From Gilliamella intestini (lineage in GTDB: Bacteria > Pseudomonadota > Gammaproteobacteria > Enterobacterales > Orbaceae): a DNA stretch of 64,000 nt. Positions 37,695 to 47,404 of this stretch are shown in pieces. The translations under genes and the position numbers were made by a program. Numbering within the stretch: the stretch's first letter is position 1; the number at the start of each line of letters is the position of its first letter. The notes beneath the pieces are model-generated. The model worked only from the letters and a program-made list of their open reading frames with translations. It was not told where the DNA came from and did not search any database. The stretch covers positions 1 to 64,000 of the forward strand of contig NZ_FMBA01000011.1 in NCBI RefSeq assembly GCF_900094935.1, written 5' to 3'.

Positions 37695-38870
37695 TTATAG
37701 TACTTTAACAATTGATTCGCAAAGTCTAGACATATTATCTAATGTCATACCAGCAACATTAATCCGTCCTGAGTTAACAATATAGATACCATAGTCGTTG
37801 CGTAATTTGAGTACTTGTTCTTCATTTAGACCACTAAATGAAAACATGCCATTTTGTTTAACAATAAAGCTAAAATCTTGACTAGCCCCTTTATCTTGTA
37901 AGGTTTTAACAAATAGTTGGCGCATACGGTGAATGCGTTGGCGCATATTGGTTAATTCATTAATCCATTCTTCTTTTAGTTCTTCATTATTTAAAATGTG
38001 AGAGACGATTTTAGCACCATGGGCAGGAGGATTAGAATAGTTAGCCCGAATAATCGTTTTTACTTGGCTAAAGGCTCGATCGGCAATTTCACTATTGGTA
38101 GCAATTAAAGTAAACGCGCCAACACGTTCGTTATAAAGACCAAAGTTTTTGGAATAGGAACTGGCAATGAGTAATTCAGGTTGATTTTGAGCAAAGAGTC
38201 TTAAGCCGTAGACGTCTTCTTCTATACCTTGTCCAAAACCTTGATAAGCAAGGTCAAATAATGGTAGCCAACCATTTTTTAAGGCTAGATCCGAGATAGA
38301 TTGCCATTGCTCAGGTGTTAGATCAATACCTGTTGGGTTGTGACAACAGCCGTGGAATAGCACTGCCTCACCTGTAGTAACAAGGCTTAAATCGTTCATC
38401 ATGGCATCAAAATTAAGGCTGTGAGTTTCAGGGTTGTAATATTGATATTCACGAACTTCAAGCCCTGCTGTTTGAAATACACTACGGTGATTTGGCCAAG
38501 AAGGGTTGCTTATCCAAACACGTTTTACCTTTGTTTTGCGAGCTAAAAAGTCTGCCATTATGCGTAAAGCACCTGTTCCACCTGGCGCTTGAGCTGTTCT
38601 TGCTCGCTCATTTTCGTGACCCAAAAGTAGCTGTTGGGTTGCTATATTAAATGCAATGTCACCATCAATTGGTAAGTAACTTTTTGATATTTCATTAGTT
38701 AATAAAAAGTGTTCGGCTTTTTTTACACTTTCTAAAATAGGTGTTTTGGTCGTTTCATCTTTATACACGCCCACGCTAAGATTGATTTTATTGGCGCGTT
38801 CGTCGTTGTTGTAAAGATCGGCTAGTCCTAAAATGGGATCGGCTGGAGCTGCTGTTAAATATTCAAACAT
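37695..38870 (-). CDS. aspC: Aspartate aminotransferase
   Basis: A class I, PLP-dependent transaminase interconverting aspartate and oxaloacetate with glutamate/2-oxoglutarate; it also acts on aromatic amino acids. The 391 residues open [20 protein letters not shown], nearer to E. coli AspC than TyrB. The PLP lysine is Lys241 in [29 protein letters not shown] and [12 protein letters not shown] bracket the active site, and the terminal RINVAGM carries the carboxylate-binding Arg region. It is monocistronic, with a clear terminator at 37632. Confidence 0.95.
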   Translation of the reverse strand: MFEYLTAAPADPILGLADLYNNDERANKINLSVGVYKDETTKTPILESVKKAEHFLLTNEISKSYLPIDGDIAFNIATQQLLLGHENERARTAQAPGGTGALRIMADFLARKTKVKRVWISNPSWPNHRSVFQTAGLEVREYQYYNPETHSLNFDAMMNDLSLVTTGEAVLFHGCCHNPTGIDLTPEQWQSISDLALKNGWLPLFDLAYQGFGQGIEEDVYGLRLFAQNQPELLIASSYSKNFGLYNERVGAFTLIATNSEIADRAFSQVKTIIRANYSNPPAHGAKIVSHILNNEELKEEWINELTNMRQRIHRMRQLFVKTLQDKGASQDFSFIVKQNGMFSFSGLNEEQVLKLRNDYGIYIVNSGRINVAGMTLDNMSRLCESIVKVL

Positions 38871-39000
38871 AATTCACCTATCTGATCTAATGACTTTTAG
38901 CGCATTATATACACATTATTTTGTAAGTTACAATTTTGATAATGACAATCTATTAAAAAAATTTTAAATAAATTATCCTTATTTTTTAGCATGCTATTTT

Positions 39001-39534
39001 TTAACAATTTGCAACAAGTTGCTGTAAAAATTGTGGTAAATCATCTCCTAATACTGTTAACTCTCCAGTAATAAGATCTTCTTTTACCACTTCACCTGTT
39101 AGGTTATTTAAGCTAATGATTTCGGTACTTTCATCAGTCGAGGCAATAAATACCGTTGGTGTACGCCGTAACTTTTTTTGTTGTGATAGATGAGCAATTA
39201 AATTTTGTTCTAAATTTGAAAAATCATCATCATTCCAAGGCTGAATTAAAACTAAATTAATGTTGTTAAACTTAGCTGTCATATTGCCTGCATATTGTGT
39301 GCCATAAAAAACATGGCTACTAGGGTGTAGCGTAATGCCAACAAGTTGTTCAACGATAGTTAAGGATCTTGGTGGCGTTAATAAAAAAGGTTGCCAATAT
39401 ACAGTTAATTGTTCCGTTTTTAGAATGCAAGGTGAAGGTATAGCGTGTAGTTCTTCACTTTGTGGTGCATTGTCAAATTGCTCGATCCAACGCGAAGTAA
39501 AATCAATTAGGGCAGTTTTATCTTGGATATCCAT
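39001..39534 (-). CDS. syd: SecY-interacting protein Syd
   Basis: Syd is a small peripheral protein of the cytoplasmic membrane face that binds SecY and can proof-read translocon assembly. The 177-residue translation matches E. coli Syd (181) along its length: FTSRWIEQFDNAPQSEELHA, IPSPCILKTEQLTVYWQPF, FYGTQYAGNMTAKF and PTVFIASTDESTEIISLNNL. Single gene on the minus strand; no neighbour supports an operon. Upstream begins the 1.27-kb gene-free zone before rne. Confidence 0.92.
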   Translation of the reverse strand: MDIQDKTALIDFTSRWIEQFDNAPQSEELHAIPSPCILKTEQLTVYWQPFLLTPPRSLTIVEQLVGITLHPSSHVFYGTQYAGNMTAKFNNINLVLIQPWNDDDFSNLEQNLIAHLSQQKKLRRTPTVFIASTDESTEIISLNNLTGEVVKEDLITGELTVLGDDLPQFLQQLVANC

Positions 39535-39816
39535 AAGGTGATTTTGTCTCTTATTGCTTTTATTAATAGTTATTATACTAATTAAGATAAAAGGTGCACC
39601 AGTTTATTAACACCTTATCGTAGACAAGCGATAGGGCGATGATATCATAAAGAAAAGTAACTGTTATTTATTTGGATCAGCGCATTATGGTTGCTAGATC
39701 ATTTATAACGTGCTAAAAAAGCCGACGGAAGTTTTTTGTCCTTTTAAGTAGTAAAAATGAACGTTATAAAACCATCCGTTATAATGTTAAATACATGATA
39801 TAAAATATAAAATTTA

Positions 39817-40290
39817 ATTGAAGATAAATTAAAAGGGCAAGCTAAAGGCAATAACAAAACTTATCCAAGCAAAATACTACGGGTTGATACCAAAGATTTA
39901 CTTTTACTGAAAAATCAAACGAAGCGGCAAACTAGAGAATATCCACTATTTTATATCTATTTGATTTTTATAGTTTTATACATAAACGTAGTACGCTCCT
40001 GAAACTTTTTAACAAAAATTCTACTTTCTTGATTTATTTAGATAAAATGTGTGATAACCGGCATATCAAGCAAAAATCACCTGCCCAGAAATTAATGGAA
40101 AAGTCGAAAGAGTGATACGAACTTTAAATGGAGATGCGGCATAACCAACCAATATTTAACGATTCAAAATAGAGAAAACAAAAGCTCAAACGTTTTGATT
40201 AATTTTTATCATACGGTTAAACCGCATAAAGTGATTTCAGAAAAAACGTCTTATGAGTTCTTAGAGAGCTATTTTAATCGTGCAGTGTAA
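39817..40290 (+). pseudogene. Decayed transposase, DDE/integrase-core type (IS481-like)
   Basis: Three-frame remnants of one transposase: KGNNKTYPSKILRVDTKDLL and NQTKRQTREYPLF from 39841, then, after a lost middle section, TCPEINGKVERVIRTL near 40080 and, in another frame, VLINFYHTVKPHKVISEKTS ending ESYFNRAV and TAA at 40288-40290. The motif NGKVERVIRTL and NFYHTVKPHK are hallmarks of IS481-type integrase cores. Stops, at least two frameshifts and the missing DDE middle part make it clearly dead. Sequence from about 39650 to 39817 may be the even more degraded N-terminal part. Confidence 0.82.
39958..40019 (-). repeat. Dispersed ~50-bp repeat, copy C (inverted)
   Basis: Read on the minus strand from 40019 it begins ATTTTTGTTAAAAAGTTTCAGG (in two overlapping parts ATTTTTGTTAAAAAG and AGTTTCAGG) and continues with a diverged ...GTTTATGTATAAAA tail similar to copies A and B. 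It sits exactly where the transposase pseudogene loses its middle section, which suggests it replaced that part or is an element end. Confidence 0.58.
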
Positions 40291-40808
40291 ACAATAAGAA
40301 GTAACTCGTTAGCTGGATGTAAAATAGTGCGCTTAATTTACTTGCTATCCTTTGCTGAAACGTTAATAATAAGCAGGGATTTTTTATCCTTGTAATGCAG
40401 CAATGGCGTTAGACATTACAGTTTGTAAAAATAAAATAGCGTAAGTAGAGTCATTATAATTAGATAATATGTTTATTTTAAACAATTACATAAAGATTTA
40501 GTTTATTTGCTAAAGCCGGTATAGGTTTGCAAATTAGCCATATTAATAGTGTCAATAAATTATACAATTAGGTTTTTTTAAAGTATTTAGTGCTTTTTAA
40601 TTTAGCATTTTGCTTAATGTATAATATTGATGTTGTGTAAGCGGTATCAGGTTCACATAAAATAATAACAAAAATAACATAAATAAAATAATGAATGCTG
40701 TATACCAATATTTAGTTAAGTACCATTATTCATCATTGTTAAAATAATCACTTATCAATAATAAGATTCTACCTACTGTGAATTAAGATTAATCAAGAGT
40801 GTAGAATA
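40291..40808 (+). other. Gene-free upstream region and probable leader of rne
   Basis: About 520 nt, very A/T rich, with no coding frame. A TATAAT at 40620-40625 is a plausible -10 (its -35 is poor), which would give rne a leader of about 177 nt. E. coli rne has a long autoregulatory leader; no matching hairpin was identified here by eye. Confidence 0.4.
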
Positions 40809-43499
40809 ATGAAAAGAATGCTAATTAATGCAACACAGCAAGAAGAGCTGCGAGTTGCGCTTGTTGATGGTCAACGATTGTATGATTTAGATATCGAAAG
40901 CCTTGGACATGAACAAAAAAAAGCGAATATTTATAAAGGTAAAATCACTAAAATCAATCCAAGTTTAGAAGCCGCTTTTGTTTCGTATGGTGGTGAGCGT
41001 GATGGTTTTTTACCTTTAAAAGAGATTGCTGAAAGCTATTTCCCATCTAATATTTCTGGTCGCCGTAGTATTAAACATCTACAGGAAGGTCAAGAAGTTC
41101 TTATTCAAATCGAAAAAGAGATCCGTGGCAAAAAAGGTGCGGCTTTAACTACCTATATTAGTTTAGCTGGTAGCTATTTGGTATTGATGCCTAATGATCC
41201 TCGTGCTGGCGGTGTTTCGCGCCGTATAGAAGGTGAGGAAAGAGCAGATCTGAAGCGTATTATTGATGCAATTGAAAAGCCAAGAGGCATGGGCGTTATA
41301 GCTAGAACGGCGGGTGTTGGTAAAAGCCAAGAGGAGTTGCAACAAGATTTAGATGCATTAGTTAACTATTGGACAGCAATTCAAAACGAAGCCAAAAAAC
41401 ATCCTGCACCAAGCTTGATTCATAAAGAAAGTGATATTATTACTCGCGCATTTCGTGATTATTTGCGTGATGATGTTGGCGATATTTTAATTGATAATCC
41501 TAAAGTACTTGAAATTGCTAAAAAACGTTTAGCTGATTTGGGTCGTGTTGAGTATATTAGTCGCTTAAAGCTTTATGATGGTGATGTGCCATTATTTAAT
41601 CATTTTCAAATTGAAGGGCAGATTGAATCGGCATTTCAGCGAGAAGTTCGCTTACCTTCTGGTGGTTCCATCGTTATTGATGCCACAGAAGCGCTTACAG
41701 CAATTGATATTAACTCGGCTAAATCCATTCGTGGTAGTGATATTGAAGAAACAGCATTTAATACTAACCTTGAAGCAGCCGAAGAAATAGCTCGTCAACT
41801 ACGCTTACGCGATTTAGGTGGTTTGATTGTTATCGATTTTATTGATATGACACCAGTCCGTAATCAACGTGAGGTAGAAAATCGCTTAAAAGAAGCGATG
41901 AAAACCGATCGTGCACGAATTCAAACTACGCGAATTTCACGTTTTGGTTTACTTGAAATGTCGCGCCAACGTTTAAGTCCTTCATTACGCGAAGCAACAC
42001 ATCATATTTGTCCTCGTTGTCAAGGTACAGGTACAGTTCGGGACAATAATTCATTGTCTTTATCTATTCTTCGATTGATTCAAGAAGAAGCAATGAAAGA
42101 TAATACTGTGCAAATTGATGTTATCGTTCCAGTACCTATTGCGAGCTATTTACTCAACGAAAAACGTCGTGCTATCACCAATATTGAAAGTATGCATCCT
42201 GATGTCAAAATTGTGATTGCTAGCGATGAAGAGATGGAAACCCCATTGTATAAGGTGATTCGTAAGCGTAGAGGCGAAGAAACTGATGTACTGAGTTATA
42301 ATCTTCCAAAATTGATTCGTGAACTTGAAGAAGAGGAAGAAGAACAAACTATTGAAGTGATTGTTGAACAAGCGGTGTTATCTGGCCCTAAAGTTGAAGT
42401 ATCGGTTGCTACAAAAGAAAAAACAGATTCAAAAAACAAAAAGTCAGAAGGTTTTTTTGGTGGGTTATTAGGCAAATTACGTAAATTATTTGTCACAGAA
42501 AAAGCAGAACCTGAACCAAAAATTAAACCAAAAACAACCAAAAGACGAGATCATCAACGTTCAAATAATCGACGTCAGCGCAATAACCGAAACAATAGTG
42601 CCACTAACAACACTAATGTTGTTACAACAACGGGTAATATTGATGAAGCTAAAGAGCAAAGTAGAAATAATAATCGTAGAGCTAAACAAAATAGTGTTTC
42701 AAATACTAATTCGTCAAGTTCAGCAAATAATCTAAAATCAGATAAAGTTGTTGAAGAAATAGTACAACAAAAGCAACGAGAAATTAAACCAAGGCGTCAA
42801 CAACGCACATTAGCTAAAAGTGTCCGTGTAAAAAATACCGATACAACAGTGCAAGCTCAAGAAGAAAGAGTAATTATTCCTTCTTTATTGGTACCAATTA
42901 TTGTTTCTAAACAAACTCAAGACAATATTGTATCTGAAGCTCAACCAAAACGTCAGCGTCGAACATCAAGACATTTACGAATGAATGGCCAGCGTAATAA
43001 ACGCCGTGTTCGTAGTGTAGAGCTAAAACAGTCACCAATGCCATTAGAGTTTGCTGCAGCATCATTAGAATTAGCATTAGGTCGCGTTGTTGTTGATTAC
43101 AGTCAAGTAACAAACGGTGTCCCAAATATAGTGACACCTGTTATCCCTTCACTTTTACTTCCTGTTATTGTCAAAAATGAAGAGGACGTAAATAGCCACA
43201 GCGCTGATATTGTCATAGTTGATGAAGTGTTTAATAATTCTACAAATGCTCAAGAAGATCTTAAAAATGGCGAAAAAAATAGCAACGAGGTAAATTTAGG
43301 AGTTAATGATTTTAAATCAATAGGTTATTCTTCATCAGCAATGGCTAAAGCTCCCGCACCAGAATATGTGGCTTCTGATATTGGGGTAAAACCACGAGAA
43401 GAATCAGATTATTGTTTTGAAGGTAAAGGTAATGCTGGTGGTTTAAGTGCGCAAGATCATGCATATGCCGCAGCAAGTAAACCGGTGATACCGGATTAA
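40809..43499 (+). CDS. rne: Ribonuclease E
   Basis: RNase E is the main endonuclease of mRNA decay and of rRNA/tRNA processing, on the inner face of the membrane. The 896 residues are shorter than E. coli's 1061. The S1 domain (about 35-120) begins NIYKGKITKINPSLEAAFV; the catalytic DNase I-like part holds IVIDFIDM (metal Asp); the Zn-link is CPRCQGTG near 404. The C-terminal scaffold keeps an amphipathic membrane helix (FFGGLLGKLRKLF), two Arg-rich RNA-binding stretches, and the terminal PNPase-binding signature (APAPEYV...CFEGKGNAGG). It ends in a terminator. Confidence 0.97.
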   Translation: MKRMLINATQQEELRVALVDGQRLYDLDIESLGHEQKKANIYKGKITKINPSLEAAFVSYGGERDGFLPLKEIAESYFPSNISGRRSIKHLQEGQEVLIQIEKEIRGKKGAALTTYISLAGSYLVLMPNDPRAGGVSRRIEGEERADLKRIIDAIEKPRGMGVIARTAGVGKSQEELQQDLDALVNYWTAIQNEAKKHPAPSLIHKESDIITRAFRDYLRDDVGDILIDNPKVLEIAKKRLADLGRVEYISRLKLYDGDVPLFNHFQIEGQIESAFQREVRLPSGGSIVIDATEALTAIDINSAKSIRGSDIEETAFNTNLEAAEEIARQLRLRDLGGLIVIDFIDMTPVRNQREVENRLKEAMKTDRARIQTTRISRFGLLEMSRQRLSPSLREATHHICPRCQGTGTVRDNNSLSLSILRLIQEEAMKDNTVQIDVIVPVPIASYLLNEKRRAITNIESMHPDVKIVIASDEEMETPLYKVIRKRRGEETDVLSYNLPKLIRELEEEEEEQTIEVIVEQAVLSGPKVEVSVATKEKTDSKNKKSEGFFGGLLGKLRKLFVTEKAEPEPKIKPKTTKRRDHQRSNNRRQRNNRNNSATNNTNVVTTTGNIDEAKEQSRNNNRRAKQNSVSNTNSSSSANNLKSDKVVEEIVQQKQREIKPRRQQRTLAKSVRVKNTDTTVQAQEERVIIPSLLVPIIVSKQTQDNIVSEAQPKRQRRTSRHLRMNGQRNKRRVRSVELKQSPMPLEFAAASLELALGRVVVDYSQVTNGVPNIVTPVIPSLLLPVIVKNEEDVNSHSADIVIVDEVFNNSTNAQEDLKNGEKNSNEVNLGVNDFKSIGYSSSAMAKAPAPEYVASDIGVKPREESDYCFEGKGNAGGLSAQDHAYAAASKPVIPD

Positions 43500-43513
43500 T
43501 CAATAGATAAATC

Positions 43514-43550
43514 AAAACACGGTGATATTTTTATGTTGCCGTGTTTTGTT
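43514..43550 (+). terminator. Rho-independent terminator of rne
   Basis: The 9-bp stem AAAACACGG/CCGTGTTTT with a 16-nt loop is followed by GTTTATTT. It lies 14 nt after the rne stop. Confidence 0.75.
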
Positions 43551-43577
43551 TATTTATCATATCAATAAAGATAAACA

Positions 43578-44513
43578 ATGATTATCTATATTTTCAAGAA
43601 AGTAGTTACGTTTTTATTTATTATCTGCGTACTAGCTCAGATTAGCTTCTATTTAGTTTATTTTACCCCTCATTCAATGTCTAACTTTCACAATTTAAAT
43701 TTTATTGATGCCTATAATGCTTTTTTTAAGCAGTTGCTACAAGGTCAATTTAGATTATTAACAGGGGAAACAGTACCGTTTTTTCATACATTATTAGCGA
43801 CATTTGAACTGTGCATTCTTGCTTTATTAGTTGCATTATTTATTGGGTTACCTTTAGGTGTGTTTCTTGGTTTAAGCAATATTAATTGGTTAAATAGTAC
43901 GATTCGTTTAGGGGCTTTATTATTATATTCTTGTCCTATCGTTATGCTTGTTATTATCGTGATGTATTGGTTATCGCCAACTTGGTCGATATCGATGAAT
44001 TTTAATGTATCGCCATCAGTAGCTGGAACTTCGTTATTGGATCTTTTAATTTCATCAAAAACAGATAAATGGCATATGATATTTGATCAACTTCACTATT
44101 TGTTTTTGCCGATCATTATTTTAGCTATTCAACCATGCATTATGACTATTCAACTAGTTAGCCAGAATGTAAGAAATACATCACGACAAAATTTTATTAA
44201 AATGGCGATTATTCGTGAGCGATCACCGTTTAAAATTTTACGCCGCCATTTATTACCTAATTCCATTCCTGCAACTATTCCACAGCTGACTTATAATACG
44301 ACAACACTACTGTTTTCAACTATGGTAATTGAAATTTTATTTAATCGAGTAGGATTAGGGCAATGGGTGATGATCGCTTATCATCATAATAATTATTTTG
44401 TTATTTCTATTGCCATTTTAGCCTGTGGCACAGTTATCAGTTTGTTAACGTTATTGGGCGAAATTTCGGCGGTAGTTATTTATCCTTTGCGTCATAAGGA
44501 ACATTATGTCTAG
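43578..44513 (+). CDS. sapB: SapB, peptide/polyamine ABC transporter permease
   Basis: An inner-membrane permease of the DppB/OppB type, 311 residues with about six membrane segments. It follows E. coli SapB along its length: the N-terminal MIIYIFKKVVTFLFI, LATFELCILALLVALFIGLPL, the ATPase-contact segment RERSPFKILRRHLLPNSIPA and the end PLRHKEHY. With SapC, D and F it forms an ABC transporter. In E. coli SapBCDF, without SapA, is reported to export putrescine; in Salmonella and Haemophilus the full system aids resistance to antimicrobial peptides. No sapA precedes it here. It overlaps sapC by 8 nt. Confidence 0.93.
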   Translation: MIIYIFKKVVTFLFIICVLAQISFYLVYFTPHSMSNFHNLNFIDAYNAFFKQLLQGQFRLLTGETVPFFHTLLATFELCILALLVALFIGLPLGVFLGLSNINWLNSTIRLGALLLYSCPIVMLVIIVMYWLSPTWSISMNFNVSPSVAGTSLLDLLISSKTDKWHMIFDQLHYLFLPIIILAIQPCIMTIQLVSQNVRNTSRQNFIKMAIIRERSPFKILRRHLLPNSIPATIPQLTYNTTTLLFSTMVIEILFNRVGLGQWVMIAYHHNNYFVISIAILACGTVISLLTLLGEISAVVIYPLRHKEHYV

Positions 44514-45366
44514 GCGAGCAAGATTGCTTAAAAACGTAAATTTAAGTTTTAATCGGTTGCATAGTAATCTTTACTTAGTTGTTGGCTTTTATGGCATATT
44601 GGCGCTCGCCTTTGTGGCATTATCAACCAAATGGTTCTTTCATGCTCATTTACAGCCTAGCTATCCAGCTTTATTGCCTCCAGCTTGGTGGCCTAATGGT
44701 GATATCAATCATATATTAGGGACAAATGCTAAAGGGCAAGATATTTTTGGTTATTTACTCATTGGTTACCGTTCAACTATATCAATGACCTTAAAAACGG
44801 TGTTTTATGTGGTTGTTATTGGCGGGCTAATTAATTATTTAATGTTTTTTGTTTCGTTGATACGGCCTTTTGTATTATTTATTTTTAAATTTTGTATGGT
44901 TGTGCCACCACTACTTGGTGTGATTGTAATTAGTTTATTGTTAGGAGATGATATTACTAATATGTTGTTGGTAATTGGATTATCTTATACACCGCGATTT
45001 ATTTACAATATCCATCAAAACATTATCAATGAGTGGAATAAAACTTATATTACAGCTTATAGACTTGATGGTTTATCATCATTTTCAATTTTAAATCATT
45101 ATATTTTACCTAATATTTTGCCTGTTTATTTAAGCGAAATTGTTTCATTATTTGGATCAATTATTTTATCTATTACCATGATAACTTTTTTAGGTTTTGC
45201 TAATGATGCTTCTCGACCTGATTTAGGTATGATGATGTTTCAAATGAAAGATATTATTGCAACTAATTACTTAGCCTTTTTATCTCCTGGAATTGCGGTG
45301 TCTGCTACAATTATTTTTGTTTATTTGTTTAATTTTGGATTGTATGGCCGTCGAGCAGGAACCTAA
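44506..45366 (+). CDS. sapC: SapC, peptide/polyamine ABC transporter permease
   Basis: The second permease, DppC/OppC type, with an N-terminal helix ([14 protein letters not shown], about residues 25-40) and about five more. Family markers are [20 protein letters not shown], where the expected LGTD/GRD loop is altered to LGTN/GQD, and the coupling segment [20 protein letters not shown], as in E. coli SapC. It is 286 residues (E. coli 296). It overlaps sapB by 8 nt and ends 2 nt before sapD, so the four sap genes are one unit. Confidence 0.92.
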   Translation: MSRRARLLKNVNLSFNRLHSNLYLVVGFYGILALAFVALSTKWFFHAHLQPSYPALLPPAWWPNGDINHILGTNAKGQDIFGYLLIGYRSTISMTLKTVFYVVVIGGLINYLMFFVSLIRPFVLFIFKFCMVVPPLLGVIVISLLLGDDITNMLLVIGLSYTPRFIYNIHQNIINEWNKTYITAYRLDGLSSFSILNHYILPNILPVYLSEIVSLFGSIILSITMITFLGFANDASRPDLGMMMFQMKDIIATNYLAFLSPGIAVSATIIFVYLFNFGLYGRRAGT

Positions 45367-45368
45367 TT

Positions 45369-46358
45369 ATGGCACTATTAGATATTCGAAATTTAACCAT
45401 TGAGTTTATTACGCCAGATGGTCTTTTGCGGGCCATTGACCGTGTTAATTTGAAATTGTCTGAAGGCGAAATTCGAGGTTTAGTTGGTGAATCAGGATCA
45501 GGAAAAAGCCTTATCGCCAAAGCTATTTTAGGCGTGACTAATCATAATTGGAAGATTTCAGCTGATCGATTTTATTTTAATGACATTGATTTACTTAAGC
45601 TCACTCCTAGACAGCGTCGAAAAGTCATTAGTGCCAATATATCGATGATATTCCAAGAACCACAATCTTGCTTAGATCCTTCCATGAAAGTAGGGCAACA
45701 GTTAATTAGTGCAATTCCAAGAAGGACATTTAAGGGGCATTGGTGGCAAAGGTTATTTTGGCGTAAACATCGAGCGATTGAGTTATTGCATCGGGTAGGA
45801 ATTAAGAATCATAAGGAGATATTAAAATCTTATCCGTTTGAATTGACTGAAGGTGAATGTCAAAAAGTCATGATTACAATTGCATTGGCTAATCAGCCTA
45901 AGCTACTTATTGCAGATGAACCGACAAATGCAATGGAAGCAACTACTGAAGCACAAATTTTTAGGTTATTAGCTAGTATGAACCAAAATTTGGGTACCAC
46001 TATCTTGTTTATTAGCCATGATCTGCAAATGGTTACCAGATGGACTGATCGTATCAATGTTTTATATTGTGGACAGACAGTTGAAGTTGCTGATAGTAAA
46101 GATTTAATTAAATCTCCTTATCATCCTTATACTCAGGCGCTAATTTATGCAATTCCTGATTTTGGTAAAGCGATGCCGCATAAAAGTCCGTTAAATACTT
46201 TGCCTGGAGTGATCCCATCATTAGAACACCTACCAATAGGTTGTCGATTAGGACCTCGTTGTCCATATGCTCAGAAAAAATGTATTTTGGCACCAGAATT
46301 GATACCGATAAAAGATCATTTCGTAGCCTGTCATTTTCCGTTAAATACTGATGAGTAG
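45369..46358 (+). CDS. sapD: SapD, ABC transporter ATPase
   Basis: A cytoplasmic ATPase of 329 residues (E. coli 330), very close to SapD. Walker A GESGSGKS (about residues 39-46), Walker [19 protein letters not shown], and the oligopeptide-family C-terminal extension [15 protein letters not shown]. The signature motif reads [15 protein letters not shown] instead of LSGGQ, an idiosyncrasy shared with E. coli SapD ([15 protein letters not shown]). In E. coli SapD also stimulates Trk potassium uptake. It is followed 22 nt later by sapF. Confidence 0.95.
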   Translation: MALLDIRNLTIEFITPDGLLRAIDRVNLKLSEGEIRGLVGESGSGKSLIAKAILGVTNHNWKISADRFYFNDIDLLKLTPRQRRKVISANISMIFQEPQSCLDPSMKVGQQLISAIPRRTFKGHWWQRLFWRKHRAIELLHRVGIKNHKEILKSYPFELTEGECQKVMITIALANQPKLLIADEPTNAMEATTEAQIFRLLASMNQNLGTTILFISHDLQMVTRWTDRINVLYCGQTVEVADSKDLIKSPYHPYTQALIYAIPDFGKAMPHKSPLNTLPGVIPSLEHLPIGCRLGPRCPYAQKKCILAPELIPIKDHFVACHFPLNTDE

Positions 46359-46380
46359 CCATAAATAATAGGAATATACG

Positions 46381-47193
46381 ATGAATCCAATATTAAGAGT
46401 GCGTAACTTATCTAAGCAATTTAAAATTCCTAAAGGTTTTCTGGGACATTTATACATTAATGCGGTGAAGCCATTATCGTTTTCTCTTAATGAAGGTAAA
46501 ACGCTTGCAATTATCGGGCAAAATGGTTCAGGCAAATCGACACTCGCAAAAATGTTAGTTGGTATGATAAAGCCTGATAGTGGAGATATTTGGATTGACG
46601 GTAATAAAGTTCAATACGGCGATTATAGCTCACGCTGTCAACTAATTCGTATGATATTTCAGCATGTAGAAAGTTCATTTGATCCAAGATTACGTATTGG
46701 GCAATTGCTTGAAATTCCATTAAAATGTAATGCTAATTATGATGCTCATGAACGTGAGAAGTTAATAAGAGATGTATTGAAGCAAGTTGGATTGTTACCT
46801 GAACATGCCTCTTATTATCCTTCAGTGATGGCGGCGGGGCAAAAGCAGCGTGTGGCATTAGCTCGGGCATTGATTTTAAAACCCAAAGTGATAATTTTAG
46901 ATGAAGCATTAGCTGCACTTGATATTTCGATGCGTTCGCAAATTGTCAATTTAATGCTGATGTTACAAGCTGAACAAAATATCTCTTATGTATATGTTAC
47001 CCAAGATATTGGGATGATGAAACATATCAGCGATGAAATTTTAGTTATGCATAATGGCGAATTGGTTGAATATGGTAATACCGCTGAAGTATTAGCTTCA
47101 CCGCTGAGTGATATTACCCAAAAATTAATCAATAGCTATTTTGGTGAAGCGCTTACCGCAGATACTTGGCGTACCGATACTCGTACTTTTTAA
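46381..47193 (+). CDS. sapF: SapF, ABC transporter ATPase
   Basis: The partner ATPase, 270 residues (E. coli 268). Walker A GQNGSGKST (about 44-52), signature MAAGQKQRVALARAL (the first Ser is replaced by Ala), Walker B VIILDEALAALD and the switch region VYVTQDIGMM, where Gln replaces the usual switch His, as in E. coli SapF. Closest to SapF rather than to OppF because of QFKIPKGFLGH and IGQLLEIPLKCN-type segments. Last gene of sapBCDF; no terminator was identified in the 210 nt before metA. Confidence 0.93.
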   Translation: MNPILRVRNLSKQFKIPKGFLGHLYINAVKPLSFSLNEGKTLAIIGQNGSGKSTLAKMLVGMIKPDSGDIWIDGNKVQYGDYSSRCQLIRMIFQHVESSFDPRLRIGQLLEIPLKCNANYDAHEREKLIRDVLKQVGLLPEHASYYPSVMAAGQKQRVALARALILKPKVIILDEALAALDISMRSQIVNLMLMLQAEQNISYVYVTQDIGMMKHISDEILVMHNGELVEYGNTAEVLASPLSDITQKLINSYFGEALTADTWRTDTRTF

Positions 47194-47344
47194 TTAACAA
47201 ATCTATCCGAATTATTTTGATTTTTGCATGAAGCAATACACATTTCTTTAGAATGTTCGTCAATTTGTAATTTGATTATTCTGATGATTTTGTTAAATAA
47301 AAAATCTCGACAAATAAATTAAAAGATACTATATTTAGCTATAT

Positions 47345-47360
47345 AGATTTCTAGACGTCT
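47345..47360 (+). promoter_or_regulatory. MetJ operator (tandem met boxes) upstream of metA
   Basis: A perfect met box AGACGTCT at 47353-47360 is preceded without gap by AGATTTCT (6 of 8 matches) at 47345-47352. MetJ binds such 8-bp repeats in tandem. It lies 45 nt before metA, pointing to repression by MetJ with S-adenosylmethionine. Confidence 0.82.
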
Positions 47361-47404
47361 ATTTTGATGTTTAAAAATGACTTACCGATTTAGGAGTTTT
47401 TGTT

